Below, piece by piece: positions 34,527-45,097 of a stretch of 64,000 nt of DNA. Within the stretch, counting starts at the first letter, position 1. Every line of letters begins with the position of its first letter. A model generated the notes under the pieces. That model did no database searches. It saw nothing but the letters and a program-made list of their open reading frames with translations, and was not told where the DNA came from. Position numbers and translations under genes: made by a program. This DNA is from a bacterium UBP11_UBA4055 (GTDB lineage: Bacteria > UBA4055): contig DFZN01000059.1 of the NCBI GenBank assembly GCA_002382735.1, positions 1 through 64,000 of the forward strand, given 5' to 3'.

Positions 34527-37500
34527 TTACCGCACGGCGAGCTTGAAATTCGCCCAGTAATAAGGGTGAGGATCGAAGTATGTCCTCACATCCCGTTTTG
34601 CCTGAGCGAGTGCTTCAGGCACAGGGAGGCCGGCCGCGACATTCCTGAAATAGCGCTTCATCAGAACAGAAGCTGCCAAGTCGTCCGTGCGCCATTTGCT
34701 TGAAATGACGCTCTTTGCGCCGGCTTCAAAGAAGGCGGCCGTCAGGTCGAAGTGTGAATAATATTCATCTCCCGACCTTCCGCCGGTATCGCATCCCGAC
34801 AGGATGACCGTTTTACCGTTCATATCGGATTGGCTTATCTCTTTCCAGTCAGTCTTGCCGTCGTTATTGTCGTCGGCCGAAAGCTGAATGTAGCTCGACC
34901 TTCCTGAAGCCGCGAGGGAGTCTTTTTTCAGAACGAAACTGTGTACGGGAAGGTGGATCATTCCGTACTGTTCTGCGGCGGCCGATCTTAAAAGCGATTC
35001 CGTCGCATCCGTCCCAGTGACGAGTTTTGTATTGTTCAGAAAATCCGACAACGATCCTGCTTCCCTTTTTGCGAAAACAAGGTCGCTTTCGGCAGTAAAA
35101 GGGTCAAATAAAGATAATGCATGAGTGGTCATGTCGGATTCAGGGAATTTTTTTCCGGATGATAATCTGTCTGTCTCAGTCAGGCTGAATCTGTCGCACA
35201 GGAACATTTTTCCGTCGTATAAGGCGTCAAAGGGATAGTTTTTGAGGCTTCCGGTGGAATATATTATCAGGTTCGTTATTCCGGACAGATTGTCTGTTGC
35301 TTCTTTGACGAATATCCTTTCATAGACTTTTTTTGATGCGCTTAAAAATTCCCCCTTTGATTCGATATTTGCCGGCAGATCCCCGAATTCTTTTGTTATG
35401 GAAAGTCCGAAAGACACCACCTTATTTCGAGTAATGACAACAGTGATCCCTTCCTTCCCGTGAGGCTGGAGTATGAGCAGCGCAGTTTTATTATCGAGCG
35501 ATGCCTGTATTTCTCCGATGCCGGATGTATTTTCATCTTTCGACGATATTTTTGGTGAAAGGGAAAAATATTTCAGATCGTTCGATCTTATCAGCCTGTC
35601 ACGGGCGCTCATTTCCGAAACAGCTTCATCGATTTTTGAATCCTTAAGCAGCAGGTATATTTTTTTCTCATAACCCTTAAGTATGACCGGCATCTGATCT
35701 GAAGGAAGCTGATTTACACTGCGGCTGACGAGACTGTCGGCTTTTTCTGTCAGCTTATCCAGGATCGAAAGAGCCGTCTCAGGCGATCTTTTTTCGTTAA
35801 GCCCGGCCAGGCTGAGCGCGGACTCGAGGAACACATCGCTAAATCCTGACTTTTCTGAAAGTTCCAGGCTTTTTTCAATGTAAACCATACCTGAGTCCGT
35901 TCTGTTCAGGGCAAGTAACGATGAGCCTTTGCCGTAAAGTGCTCTGGCCGTAAAATAACCGTCCCCGGCATCTTTTGAAAGTCCGATGCAATTTGAGTAG
36001 CTTATAAGAGCACTGTCAGGCATATTTTTAAGATCAAGAGCTATCTCGCCCCTGTAAAACTCCGCTGATATCACGGCCTGAACATTATCTGTCTTGAGTG
36101 CCAGTTCGATGCTTTTTGAAAGATTCTTTTGCGCGCCTGTAACATCATTCTCGAGTATCATAATCTTGGCCAAGTTCACTCTTGCTGTGCTTTCAGTGAA
36201 CTCATCTGAATTCTCTATCGTTTTCTCGAGCGCTTTATAGGAATAAGTCCTTGCGGCGGGAATATTATTGAGTTTTACCTCTACCAGGCTGCGGGTATTG
36301 TATATTCTCATTTTCTCGCCGTCGTCCGCTGCGCTTTTTTCTGCCAGCGCGAGATATTTCAGCGCGGAAGAAAGCCTGTCGGTATAATAACAAACATCAG
36401 CTATACTTATATAAACAGGTACTTTCCGCGCTTCGCTGTCAAAATACTCCAGAGATTCAAAAAAAAGCTCTTCGGCTTTGGAGTATTCCGGTATTTTCAT
36501 ATAGCACAGCCCCGCCGACACAAGAAGTTCGCCGAAGGACTCCGCGCTCACATCTTCGAAAAGTTCAAGGTTGCTGTTTATCGAGTTGTAAACTGACAGT
36601 GCGGAATCCGTCTCGTTCGCCCTGTAATAGCTTACCATGATGTTCCTGAGAGAATTGAACAGCAGTTCGCTCTCTTTTGCGCCTGCTTCATCCGGAAGAA
36701 TATCTAGTTCTCCCGAGCTGAGAAGGCCTGTTCTTTCAAGGTATTTCCTTTTGTACTCGATACTTCTTTTATGATCGCCTTTGTACGAATATATCACAGA
36801 AAGCATATCGAAGACCGCATTTTTATCCTCATCCTGAGCTGAAGGATCGGAAATTATCATATTCTGGAACTCAATACTTTTGTCGTAATCCTTATTCCTG
36901 AAATAATCCTTCGACACGGAATCGTAAGCCTGTATCTTCTCTTTGTCGAGTGAATTATCTTCAGCGTATTTTATAAGCTCAAACCCGTAACTTACAGCCC
37001 TTTTATAGTCTTTGATCTTAGAAAGAGAACTTATGAGTGTTTTAAGTATGTTCAGTTCCTGTTTGTCGCCGACATTCCTTGCCATCGCGAGAGCCTGTAT
37101 AAAATGTACGGCCGCTTTTTCATAGACCCTGCTGTTGTAATATCTTACTGCGTCCATAAGTGAACTTCTGAGGTTGGATGAGGCGAATTCCTTCTGCTCT
37201 TCTTTGTCCATTCCCGAAAGGCCGAAGACAGTGCATTCTATCCCGCTCTCCTTAATGATCGCAGCAATACTCTTTTCCGCTGCTTCTGTCCGGAGTTTCT
37301 CAGCCAGCACGGCCGCGTTCCCGTCTGCACTGTCCGTGCACATAATGACCGTCTGCACGCCGGCGAATATCATGCTGTTGGCCATTATAAGCTTTTCCAT
37401 ACAGTCCTTTCCTGTCTCGCCTGTTAAAACGGCATATGCGGGTATTTTGTACTTCAGAATATCTTTAACCCTGATAGTGTTGCCTCCGAATGACAGGGAC

Positions 37501-40500
37501 TTTTCAAGCGCGTTCACTGCACCTGACCCTACAGGATCGTCAAAGTAAATGATACCGCCGTTCTCGAATGCGGGAGCCATGTCTTCGCTTTTAACCCTTA
37601 TCTCCGATGCTTTCTTGAACTCGGAATAGTTGATATTGGCGTTCTCCGTAACAGTCTTTAAGCTCCTGACGGTAGGAATAAGAGTCACTATCAGGTGGTC
37701 AGGAATATATCCCGAGCTCATTGAGTGACCCGCGAACGAACCGTTGTCAGGATCCGGTATTATGAAAAGGTGTTCAGTTTCTTCAAGCTCGCTCGAGAAT
37801 ATCTCATAGATCTTTTCAGCCTCGCCGGGCGCGGTTTCAGCGAATCTGGTATATCCTGCCCTCCTCAGAAAATAAAGGTCTCTGTCAGGCATCGAGTAAA
37901 TGCTCAGAACAGCTTTGTATTCCCCCGTTATCTCATCAAGGGCATCTTCGTCTATGTCCTCTATGCTGACGAACTGAAGCAGCCTCTCATCGTTCGATCT
38001 TTTTATCTGGCTGAATATCTCATCAAGCTCTTTTTCATAAAAATCAGCCTGTTTTTCGTATTCTTCAATAGTTTTTGCATATTTTACGGGATCTTTATTC
38101 CTCATAATTTCCGCATTCTGCCTGTAACGGATTATCTCTTCGTTGTTGAACCTGATCTTTTTAATATGGATCTGATGGAGCTGTTCTTTATAGTCGATAT
38201 ACCTGCTGGAGTAATAATTGAGAAGGATCCTGCTTTTATACCTTTCGGCGAAGTTCATAGCGGCGAACATATCGTTCTTTTTTAAATATCCCGATATCAG
38301 CCTGTCATAAAGAGGTCTTATGTCTTCTCTCCAGCCGGTCACGAGCTCATAATCCGCGGTAGAAGGAAGATATTCCGAGAGAAGTTTTTCTGATCCTGCC
38401 CAGTATTCGAGCTTTCGATCAGGTTCAGATGCTATGTCGCCCGCCCTAAGCAGATATCTCCATTTAAGAAGTTTATCACGCGTGAGGTCTGAATATGCCC
38501 TTCCGTTCACAAAAACCTTAATAGAACGCTCAAGGTCGCCGCTTTCGTGAAGAGCTGCGGCAAGGTTGAACAGTATCGCCGCGGAGATCCTGTTCTTCCG
38601 TTCGGACGATCTTTTTACGGCTGATATGACAGAGTCAGCAGCCGTCAGGTCCCTTATTGATCTGTCAAGATATTTGAAAGCCTGATATTTTTCTGCAGGC
38701 TGTCCCGTGATCAGAGTTTTGAACAGCGAGTAATTCATGACACCTTTAAGGTTCAGATTCTCTGCCCTGCTGAAAACATCCGAGGCTGTCTTTGAGACCG
38801 AAAGGACTGTCGTATCGGACGCTGCGGAGGAAAGACCGGATAATTTCATTATTTGTGATCCGCTCAGCATAGCCTTCAGGATATTATTCTCGTTCTCCAG
38901 TGCGGCACCGTAGAGCTCAAGTTCAAGGCAGGCTTTTTTCGAATTCTCGAACCTCTTTACGCTCTCTTCCCAGTTCTTTCTGTAATATTCAACGATACCG
39001 AGCCTGTTCTCTATCAGGCTGAGCGCTAGTCTGTTTCCCTTTTTTCTGAACACTTCGGCTTTATTTTTGAGATATTCGCTGACTTTGTTGAAGTCTTTTA
39101 TGAAATGATAGTTCGACGCCTGCATGGCGTATAAGAGCGCAAGTTCGTCCGTTCCTTCAAATCCTTCTGAATACTGCGAACCTATGACCAGATCCAGCTT
39201 CCATACCGGGATATCAAGTCCCAGAAAATTCAGTACTATCATGTTATTTCTGGTTCTTTCATCAGTAAAATCCGGCTCGTTGTCAAATATTTCATCTATG
39301 ATCTTTGCTGAGGCTGTATATTCCTGATCGACAAGCTTCGCGAAGGCGCTGTTCCTCTTTATCAGGCTGACCGCCTCAGGATTGTCCTCGCTTTTCAGCT
39401 TGAGAATTATCTCGGAATACCTGTTGAAAGCTTCGTCACCGCCTATCATGTCGCCCTCCTTATCCTCTTTAGTGAGATAAAGAAGCGCCGTTCTCATTGA
39501 TACTCTAAGCTCGCCTTTCCTGTCGTTGATATTCCCGTACAGCTCAAGCGCTTTGTCATAATATTCGACTGCAGCGTCATCATCGGCGGTGAACATGCAA
39601 TGTCCCGTCCGTTCATAGATCATCGCTTTCTGCAGAGAGGACGAAAATTCATATCCGCCGTTTATGACTTCCAGATAATAGAAAAGAGCCTGCTTCCTGG
39701 CGTATTCACCCATATTATAATAATTGTTGGCCAGATTGAGCTTCATTTTCATTTCAAGTTCCCTGTCGCTTTCTTTCTGACAGAGGATAAGGCCTTTTCC
39801 GAGAAGGGTTATAGCGGTCTCCGTATGGTCTGTATCCGTATCTTCGATAATATTGACTGTTTCAAGAATAAATTTGAACGGTCCGGTTATGTAGTCCAGC
39901 GTTTTTAGAAAAAAGTTCCTGTCATCACCGTCCGACTCCTCCTTCATCCTGATCAGATGAAGAGCCTCGTGGCAGAATGAAAGTGTGAGATAGGCATGCT
40001 TAAGGCCGCTGTCGAGTTCGAGTGCTCTGTTCAGGTAATTCACGGCTTCGTTCATGTCCCTTTTTACCGCACCTTTGAGCGAGTAAGAGTAGCCCATCGC
40101 ATAATTCAAATACGCATCGTTGGTGTTCCTGTTGTATAGATTTGAAAAGAACCTGATCGCTTCATCCGTTTTGTTGAGGTTTGAGTACGAGTCAGCTATA
40201 CCTCTGATGATCTCTGCGTTCCTGTTGTCCAGTTCATAGGCTGTTGTGTAGGTTAGAAGTGCGTTGTCGTAAAGCTTGCGGGAGTTGAATTTCTCTGCTC
40301 GTTCCAGATATATTTCAGAGAGCTTTATTCCTGCGGCGATCGAATAGAGGTCATAGTCGATCCCTCTATAACTGGCCGTCATATATTTCAGCAGGCCTTC
40401 CGATTCGTCCTCATAACCGTTTTCTGCCAGAATTTCGGAAAGTTTCAGATCTGCCCGGGCGGAAAATCTCTTCAGCGTAACATTATCGGGTCTTTTAACA

Positions 40501-42224
40501 TAATACTTCTTAACTTCCCTATAAGCTGAAGCTCTATCCTCGAAGTTCGCTTTGATATCACCGTCCTTAAGAGCGGCGTAAGACCTGATCTCCTCAGAGA
40601 TACTTTCATTCGTGATTATGTTGTAGATCCTGTTTCTTATCGTACCGGTCCGCTCAGATAATTCGAAGTAGGAACTTATATACCTTTCCCGGTCTTCAGG
40701 ACTGCCTGCCTGCCTGACGGATATGTCAAGCATGCTTTCCGAGGCAGTCGCGTTCCCTTCACCCAAGGTCGAAAGTGAGTGGCTGAACAGGCTTTCAGGA
40801 TCATCTGTCCCGTCCGCATTCGTTCTGCACCTCAAAAAATAGCTTCCCGCCGTTGTGTATCTTCCGAGAAAGAAATATATCCTCCCGATCTTGAGGTAAA
40901 TGCTGTTCAGAGCGTCTTTCGAGCTGTACTTTTCTTCCAGAGAATTTAAGTATCTGATATATTCGTCTATCTCGTATCCGTAAACATTTTCGGGGATATT
41001 TCTTCTCTTTAATTCAACGCTGATCCTTTTTATTTCAGCCTGAGAGGATATGATCTCGTCGTCCGCGTACCTGCTTATGATGATCCTGTATATGGATTCA
41101 GCCTGCGCATATTTTTTCTGGATCTCATATATTTCCGCTATCCTGAAATATACTTCAGCGCGGGCGTCGTTACTGCCGCTTTGGAATGAGATCGTCCTGT
41201 TGTATGACAGAAGCGCGCTGCTCAGAAGTTCGCCGTACTGAGTACCGGAAGAACCTGTTATGGCGGAAAGTGCTGATTTCGCCTTGTATTCGTCAAAAAG
41301 CCTCTCCGACAGTTCAGCCTGAGCGATAAAATCTTTGAGATCGGGGATTATTCCTTCGTTCCCGCATGACCATATATCGCTGCTGCCCATCCTGTCCGAG
41401 ATAAAACAGATCCTGCCTTCGGGCGTAACGACCGGATCTTTCGACGAATATGATTCGGGAGTCAGCTGCATCGGGTCGGAATAGTATTCCCCGTCCTTAT
41501 TGATTCTGTAAAGAACGGAATTGTCCTTTATATCAAGCAGCAGGTCGCCGTTGGTATCGCCGGTTATTGCGGAATAGACAATATATGAGCCGTCATGCGG
41601 AGCGCTCAACCCTGTTATGATCTTTGTACCGAAGGTAGCCTGCACCGGCTCGGATAATTTCCCTTTCTCAAGTCTGGAAACATAAATATTGGAAAATCCG
41701 TAAATATCTCCTGAAGCCGAATAGATAATATCTCTGCCCGACAGCAAGGCTTTTTCTCCTATATCTGAACCTGTGAATGAAGGCTTTTTCCCGGATCTTT
41801 TTATTACACCCAGCTTCCCGCCGGAAGTGAAATACAAGTCTGACCCGTTCAGGAATGGACTTTTTTCCGCACCGACCGAGTGATAAAGCAGTCTTTGCGA
41901 ACCGTTATCTTCAAGCTCGTAAATATTGCCGTGAATGTCCGTTTCGTCCGAGATCATTAATAGTTTTTTGCCGTAAAATACAGGATATTCGTTCGATGGC
42001 TGCGTAGTTATGCGGGTAACTTTTTCTGTTTTCAGGTCTTTTTTGAACACATCGAAATTCCCGTACCTGTCGGAAGCGAAATAGATTTCATTTGAGTTTT
42101 TTACTGCCAAAGAAGTTTCCGCCGAAGGTTCGGTCGTTATCTGAACAGCCTCATAACTTTCTGTATCGATGCCTGAAAGCAGAGTGACAAGGGTGGCCAG
42201 AAGTATTATGAGTTTTTTCCCCAT
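34527..42224 (-). CDS. Giant exported beta-propeller/TPR protein with pseudo-CHAT and active CHAT protease domains, 2565 aa
   Basis: A signal peptide (residues 1-19) is followed by a TolB/PD40-type propeller (~20-300; IYFASDRYGNFDVF, RICFISDRMGSSDIW) holding an EF-like loop near residue 226. TPR-like helical repeats fill ~310-1400. Residues ~1434-1690 resemble a CHAT domain, but the Cys position aligns by eye with Glu (VLTGETG) and no catalytic His is seen. TPRs continue to ~2230. The final ~330 residues are an intact CHAT protease: His2428 (IHLPVHSF), Cys2478 (LSGCDTGG) and end HPYYWANFKLAV. An EF-hand-type loop (residues 2451-2462, DDNNDGKTDWKE) lies between His and Cys. CHAT is a caspase/separase relative. 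It starts 9 bases after valS. Substrate and role unknown. Confidence 0.88.
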   Translation of the reverse strand: MGKKLIILLATLVTLLSGIDTESYEAVQITTEPSAETSLAVKNSNEIYFASDRYGNFDVFKKDLKTEKVTRITTQPSNEYPVFYGKKLLMISDETDIHGNIYELEDNGSQRLLYHSVGAEKSPFLNGSDLYFTSGGKLGVIKRSGKKPSFTGSDIGEKALLSGRDIIYSASGDIYGFSNIYVSRLEKGKLSEPVQATFGTKIITGLSAPHDGSYIVYSAITGDTNGDLLLDIKDNSVLYRINKDGEYYSDPMQLTPESYSSKDPVVTPEGRICFISDRMGSSDIWSCGNEGIIPDLKDFIAQAELSERLFDEYKAKSALSAITGSSGTQYGELLSSALLSYNRTISFQSGSNDARAEVYFRIAEIYEIQKKYAQAESIYRIIISRYADDEIISSQAEIKRISVELKRRNIPENVYGYEIDEYIRYLNSLEEKYSSKDALNSIYLKIGRIYFFLGRYTTAGSYFLRCRTNADGTDDPESLFSHSLSTLGEGNATASESMLDISVRQAGSPEDRERYISSYFELSERTGTIRNRIYNIITNESISEEIRSYAALKDGDIKANFEDRASAYREVKKYYVKRPDNVTLKRFSARADLKLSEILAENGYEDESEGLLKYMTASYRGIDYDLYSIAAGIKLSEIYLERAEKFNSRKLYDNALLTYTTAYELDNRNAEIIRGIADSYSNLNKTDEAIRFFSNLYNRNTNDAYLNYAMGYSYSLKGAVKRDMNEAVNYLNRALELDSGLKHAYLTLSFCHEALHLIRMKEESDGDDRNFFLKTLDYITGPFKFILETVNIIEDTDTDHTETAITLLGKGLILCQKESDRELEMKMKLNLANNYYNMGEYARKQALFYYLEVINGGYEFSSSLQKAMIYERTGHCMFTADDDAAVEYYDKALELYGNINDRKGELRVSMRTALLYLTKEDKEGDMIGGDEAFNRYSEIILKLKSEDNPEAVSLIKRNSAFAKLVDQEYTASAKIIDEIFDNEPDFTDERTRNNMIVLNFLGLDIPVWKLDLVIGSQYSEGFEGTDELALLYAMQASNYHFIKDFNKVSEYLKNKAEVFRKKGNRLALSLIENRLGIVEYYRKNWEESVKRFENSKKACLELELYGAALENENNILKAMLSGSQIMKLSGLSSAASDTTVLSVSKTASDVFSRAENLNLKGVMNYSLFKTLITGQPAEKYQAFKYLDRSIRDLTAADSVISAVKRSSERKNRISAAILFNLAAALHESGDLERSIKVFVNGRAYSDLTRDKLLKWRYLLRAGDIASEPDRKLEYWAGSEKLLSEYLPSTADYELVTGWREDIRPLYDRLISGYLKKNDMFAAMNFAERYKSRILLNYYSSRYIDYKEQLHQIHIKKIRFNNEEIIRYRQNAEIMRNKDPVKYAKTIEEYEKQADFYEKELDEIFSQIKRSNDERLLQFVSIEDIDEDALDEITGEYKAVLSIYSMPDRDLYFLRRAGYTRFAETAPGEAEKIYEIFSSELEETEHLFIIPDPDNGSFAGHSMSSGYIPDHLIVTLIPTVRSLKTVTENANINYSEFKKASEIRVKSEDMAPAFENGGIIYFDDPVGSGAVNALEKSLSFGGNTIRVKDILKYKIPAYAVLTGETGKDCMEKLIMANSMIFAGVQTVIMCTDSADGNAAVLAEKLRTEAAEKSIAAIIKESGIECTVFGLSGMDKEEQKEFASSNLRSSLMDAVRYYNSRVYEKAAVHFIQALAMARNVGDKQELNILKTLISSLSKIKDYKRAVSYGFELIKYAEDNSLDKEKIQAYDSVSKDYFRNKDYDKSIEFQNMIISDPSAQDEDKNAVFDMLSVIYSYKGDHKRSIEYKRKYLERTGLLSSGELDILPDEAGAKESELLFNSLRNIMVSYYRANETDSALSVYNSINSNLELFEDVSAESFGELLVSAGLCYMKIPEYSKAEELFFESLEYFDSEARKVPVYISIADVCYYTDRLSSALKYLALAEKSAADDGEKMRIYNTRSLVEVKLNNIPAARTYSYKALEKTIENSDEFTESTARVNLAKIMILENDVTGAQKNLSKSIELALKTDNVQAVISAEFYRGEIALDLKNMPDSALISYSNCIGLSKDAGDGYFTARALYGKGSSLLALNRTDSGMVYIEKSLELSEKSGFSDVFLESALSLAGLNEKRSPETALSILDKLTEKADSLVSRSVNQLPSDQMPVILKGYEKKIYLLLKDSKIDEAVSEMSARDRLIRSNDLKYFSLSPKISSKDENTSGIGEIQASLDNKTALLILQPHGKEGITVVITRNKVVSFGLSITKEFGDLPANIESKGEFLSASKKVYERIFVKEATDNLSGITNLIIYSTGSLKNYPFDALYDGKMFLCDRFSLTETDRLSSGKKFPESDMTTHALSLFDPFTAESDLVFAKREAGSLSDFLNNTKLVTGTDATESLLRSAAAEQYGMIHLPVHSFVLKKDSLAASGRSSYIQLSADDNNDGKTDWKEISQSDMNGKTVILSGCDTGGRSGDEYYSHFDLTAAFFEAGAKSVISSKWRTDDLAASVLMKRYFRNVAAGLPVPEALAQAKRDVRTYFDPHPYYWANFKLAVR

Positions 42225-42233
42225 CTGATAACT

Positions 42234-44867
42234 TTACAGAAAGTTCTCGATATTATTTTTTAGTTTGGCGATAGACTCGATATTATTATTCAGTTTTTCC
42301 TTTTCCTTGCTGATAACAGCCTCAGGCGCATTCGAAACGAACTGCTCATTTGACAGTTTCTTGTTTATGCCCGTATTTATCCCTTCAAGCCTCGCGATCT
42401 CTTTTTCGATCTTTTCTTTTTCTGCACCGAGGTCGATTACGCCTTCGAGCGGTATGAAAAGCTCAATACCGTTAACCATCTCGGAAGCCGAGAGTTTAGG
42501 TTTGTCCGCATTTTTATCGAAAACTATATCCTCGATCTTAGCCAGGAACATTATAACCGAAGTGAACTTTTTAAGATCTTCGTTCTCTGTTTTAAGAACA
42601 AGCTTGAGCGTCTTTGAAGGAGGAATTGAATTTTCAGCCCTGATAACCCTTATCTTACTGATCAGTTCTTTTACTGTTTCCATAACCCCTTCGGATTCCT
42701 CGTCAATTAGCTTTCTGTCTGCTTCAGGTATGGATGAGAGCATGATAGAATCTCTTTCCTTCCTCTCTTCGATCCCGTGCCAGAGTTCTTCTGTAATGAA
42801 CGGCATGAACGGATGAAGCAGCCTGAGCGCAATATCAAAATTATAGAAAGCGTTCTCGAGAACAGATCTTCTTTCCTCTTCATTTTCGGACTGAAACCTT
42901 GATTTTGCCATCTCGATATACCAATCACAGAAATCGTTCCATAAAAATTCATAAATCGCTTTCAGTGCCTCGTTGAGCTGGAATGTTTTGAATTTTTCTT
43001 CAACTGTCTCTATCGTATGATTCAGCCTCGAATTGATCCATTTATCTTCGATGAAGTCAGTGTGACATATCTGTTTAACATCCGGATTTTTCTCTTTGTT
43101 CATCATCAGAAATCTTGCCGCGTTCCAGATCTTGTTCGCGAAACTTCGGCCTATCTCACACTTGTCTGTCGAGAAAAGAATGTCGTTTCCTACAGGTGTC
43201 AGCCTGATCATAGTGAACCTCAATGCATCAGCGCCGTACTCTTTTATAACATTCAGCGGATCAGGTGAGTTACCGAGAGATTTAGACATTTTTCTGCCCT
43301 TTTCGTCCCTTACCATTCCGTTGAAATAAACATCTCTGAAAGGAATTTCATGCTTATATTCCATTCCTGCTATAATCATCCTTGCAACCCAAGGAAAAAG
43401 AATATCGGGTCCTGTTATGAGAATGTTTGTCGGATAGAAATAGTCCTGCTCCTCTTGGGTTCTGAAAACCTCGTAAGGCCAGATCCAGCTTGAAGCCCAT
43501 GTGTCGAGAACATCATTGTCCTGATGAATATGATCGGATGATCCGCATTTTATACATTTGTCAGGTTTAGAAGATTCGCACATTTTTACGGTTTCGCATC
43601 CTTTGTTTGAGCAGTAATAGATCGGTATTCTATGTCCCCACCATAGTTGGCGAGATAAACACCAGTCTTGAATATTGTTAAGCCAGTGGTTGTATGTCTT
43701 TATCCACTTTTCGGGATGGAATTTTATAGTTCCGTTATTCACGACCTCGAGAGCAGGTTTTACAAGTTCGGACATTTTCAGGTACCACTGCTCCGACATC
43801 AGATACTCGATCGGCTCTTTCCCGCGCTGGCTCACGCTGAGCTGGTTTATATGCGGCTCTATCTTGTCGACAAGCCCGAGTTCCTGAAGTTCCGCAACGA
43901 CTTTCTTACGCGCTACGAATCTGTCTAAGCCTCTGAACCTTTCGGGTACATTGTCATTAAGTGTTGCGTTCGGGTTCATGATGTTTATGACCGCAAGCCC
44001 GTGCCTCTGCCCCACAAGATTATCGTTCGGGTCATGACCCGGCGTGATCTTGACGGCGCCCGTACCCTTTTCCGGATCGGCGTGCGTATCCGCTATGATC
44101 GGGATCTCGCGGCCGACGATCGGCAGTACCGCCGTCCTGCCGATCAGGTGATTAAGTCTGGCGTTGTCGGGATGAATCGCGACCGCCGTATCGCCGAACA
44201 TCGTCTCCGGCCTCGTAGTCGCTACTGTTACGAACTCGTTCGAGTCCTTGATCGGGTATTTAAAATACCACAGGTGTCCCTTATTCTCGATAAACTCGAC
44301 TTCCTCGTCAGAGATCACCGACATCGAGGCCGGGCACCAGTTAACCAGCCTGTATCCTTTGTAGATGAGACCTTTTTTATAAAGATCGACAAATGTGTCT
44401 ATAACGGCTTTATAATAGTCATCGTCCATGGTAAAACGCTCACGCTCCCAGTCGCATGCGCAGCCGAGTTTCTTGAGCTGCTGAATTATGATCCCGCCGT
44501 ATTTATCCTTCCACTCCTTCGCCTTAAGAAGAAATTCTTCCCTGCCCAGATCCTTTTTATCAATTCCCTGATCTTTAAGCATAGCCGTGACTTTTGATTC
44601 TGTAGCGATGGAAGCATGATCCGTTCCGGGCACCCAGCAGGTCTCGAACCCTTTAAGCTTATGGTATCTGATGAACACATCCTGAAGAGTATTATTGAGC
44701 ACATGGCCTATCGTAAGCATACCTGTAACATTCGGCGGCGGTATCACTATCGTGTAAGGTTTTTTATCTTTATTGACTTTGCTTTTGAAATAGCCCTTCT
44801 TCAGCCATTCCGCATAGATCCTGTCCTCTATCAGTGTAGGATCGTAGGTTTTGGATATTTCGCTCAT
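42234..44867 (-). CDS. valS: Valyl-tRNA synthetase
   Basis: Class Ia synthetase charging tRNA-Val. HIGH-type motif PPPNVTGMLTIGHVLNN near residue 45, the editing domain (TTRPETMFGDTAVAIHPDN), KMSKS loop GRKMSKSLGNSPDP, anticodon-binding helical domain, and a C-terminal coiled-coil (EKEIARLEGINTGINKKL). 877 aa is typical. It precedes the giant CHAT gene by 9 bases on the same strand, with no terminator seen between them. Confidence 0.98.
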   Translation of the reverse strand: MSEISKTYDPTLIEDRIYAEWLKKGYFKSKVNKDKKPYTIVIPPPNVTGMLTIGHVLNNTLQDVFIRYHKLKGFETCWVPGTDHASIATESKVTAMLKDQGIDKKDLGREEFLLKAKEWKDKYGGIIIQQLKKLGCACDWERERFTMDDDYYKAVIDTFVDLYKKGLIYKGYRLVNWCPASMSVISDEEVEFIENKGHLWYFKYPIKDSNEFVTVATTRPETMFGDTAVAIHPDNARLNHLIGRTAVLPIVGREIPIIADTHADPEKGTGAVKITPGHDPNDNLVGQRHGLAVINIMNPNATLNDNVPERFRGLDRFVARKKVVAELQELGLVDKIEPHINQLSVSQRGKEPIEYLMSEQWYLKMSELVKPALEVVNNGTIKFHPEKWIKTYNHWLNNIQDWCLSRQLWWGHRIPIYYCSNKGCETVKMCESSKPDKCIKCGSSDHIHQDNDVLDTWASSWIWPYEVFRTQEEQDYFYPTNILITGPDILFPWVARMIIAGMEYKHEIPFRDVYFNGMVRDEKGRKMSKSLGNSPDPLNVIKEYGADALRFTMIRLTPVGNDILFSTDKCEIGRSFANKIWNAARFLMMNKEKNPDVKQICHTDFIEDKWINSRLNHTIETVEEKFKTFQLNEALKAIYEFLWNDFCDWYIEMAKSRFQSENEEERRSVLENAFYNFDIALRLLHPFMPFITEELWHGIEERKERDSIMLSSIPEADRKLIDEESEGVMETVKELISKIRVIRAENSIPPSKTLKLVLKTENEDLKKFTSVIMFLAKIEDIVFDKNADKPKLSASEMVNGIELFIPLEGVIDLGAEKEKIEKEIARLEGINTGINKKLSNEQFVSNAPEAVISKEKEKLNNNIESIAKLKNNIENFL

Positions 44868-44967
44868 CTCATTGTTTCCGTTGGTTAATTAACTTGTTTT
44901 CTACCGTTTACTTGAAGAGTATTGAATATAATAAATATTACGCTGTTTAGTCAAGAATATTTAAGCT

Positions 44968-44992
44968 GATAATGCTTTTACGGAATTTGAAT
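44968..44992. repeat. 25-bp repeat upstream of fic, distal copy
   Basis: GATAATGCTTTTACGGAATT plus TGAAT; matches 45098-45122 at 22 of 25 positions. Possible operator or a duplicated gene leader. Confidence 0.6.
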
Positions 44993-45018
44993 TTAAAAAT
45001 AATCGAATCATTAATTAT

Positions 45019-45038
45019 ATAATTGTTTTACCGTAAAC
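45019..45038. promoter_or_regulatory. Palindromic TTTAC-C-GTAAA site upstream of fic
   Basis: Bases 45027-45037 are a perfect inverted repeat, and 45019-45031 (ATAATTGTTTTAC) exactly repeats 45099-45111, next to the fic start. The arrangement suits binding of a dimeric regulator. Confidence 0.4.
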
Positions 45039-45097
45039 TACCGATATTTTAACTATTTATTTGACTTTGCGACATTTTTTAATTATATTTCACAGAT

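Noticed and set aside
37725..38285. 186-codon open frame opposite the giant CHAT gene
   Set aside because: Composition follows the complement of TPR codons; no ribosome site.
34527..42224. Link of the TPR-CHAT protein to a type III-E CRISPR (Craspase) system
   Set aside because: No CRISPR array or cas gene is present, and the protein has a signal peptide, unlike Csx29-type partners.
44001..44597. 198-codon open frame opposite valS
   Set aside because: Antisense to the conserved editing region of valS; amino-acid make-up is unlike a real protein.
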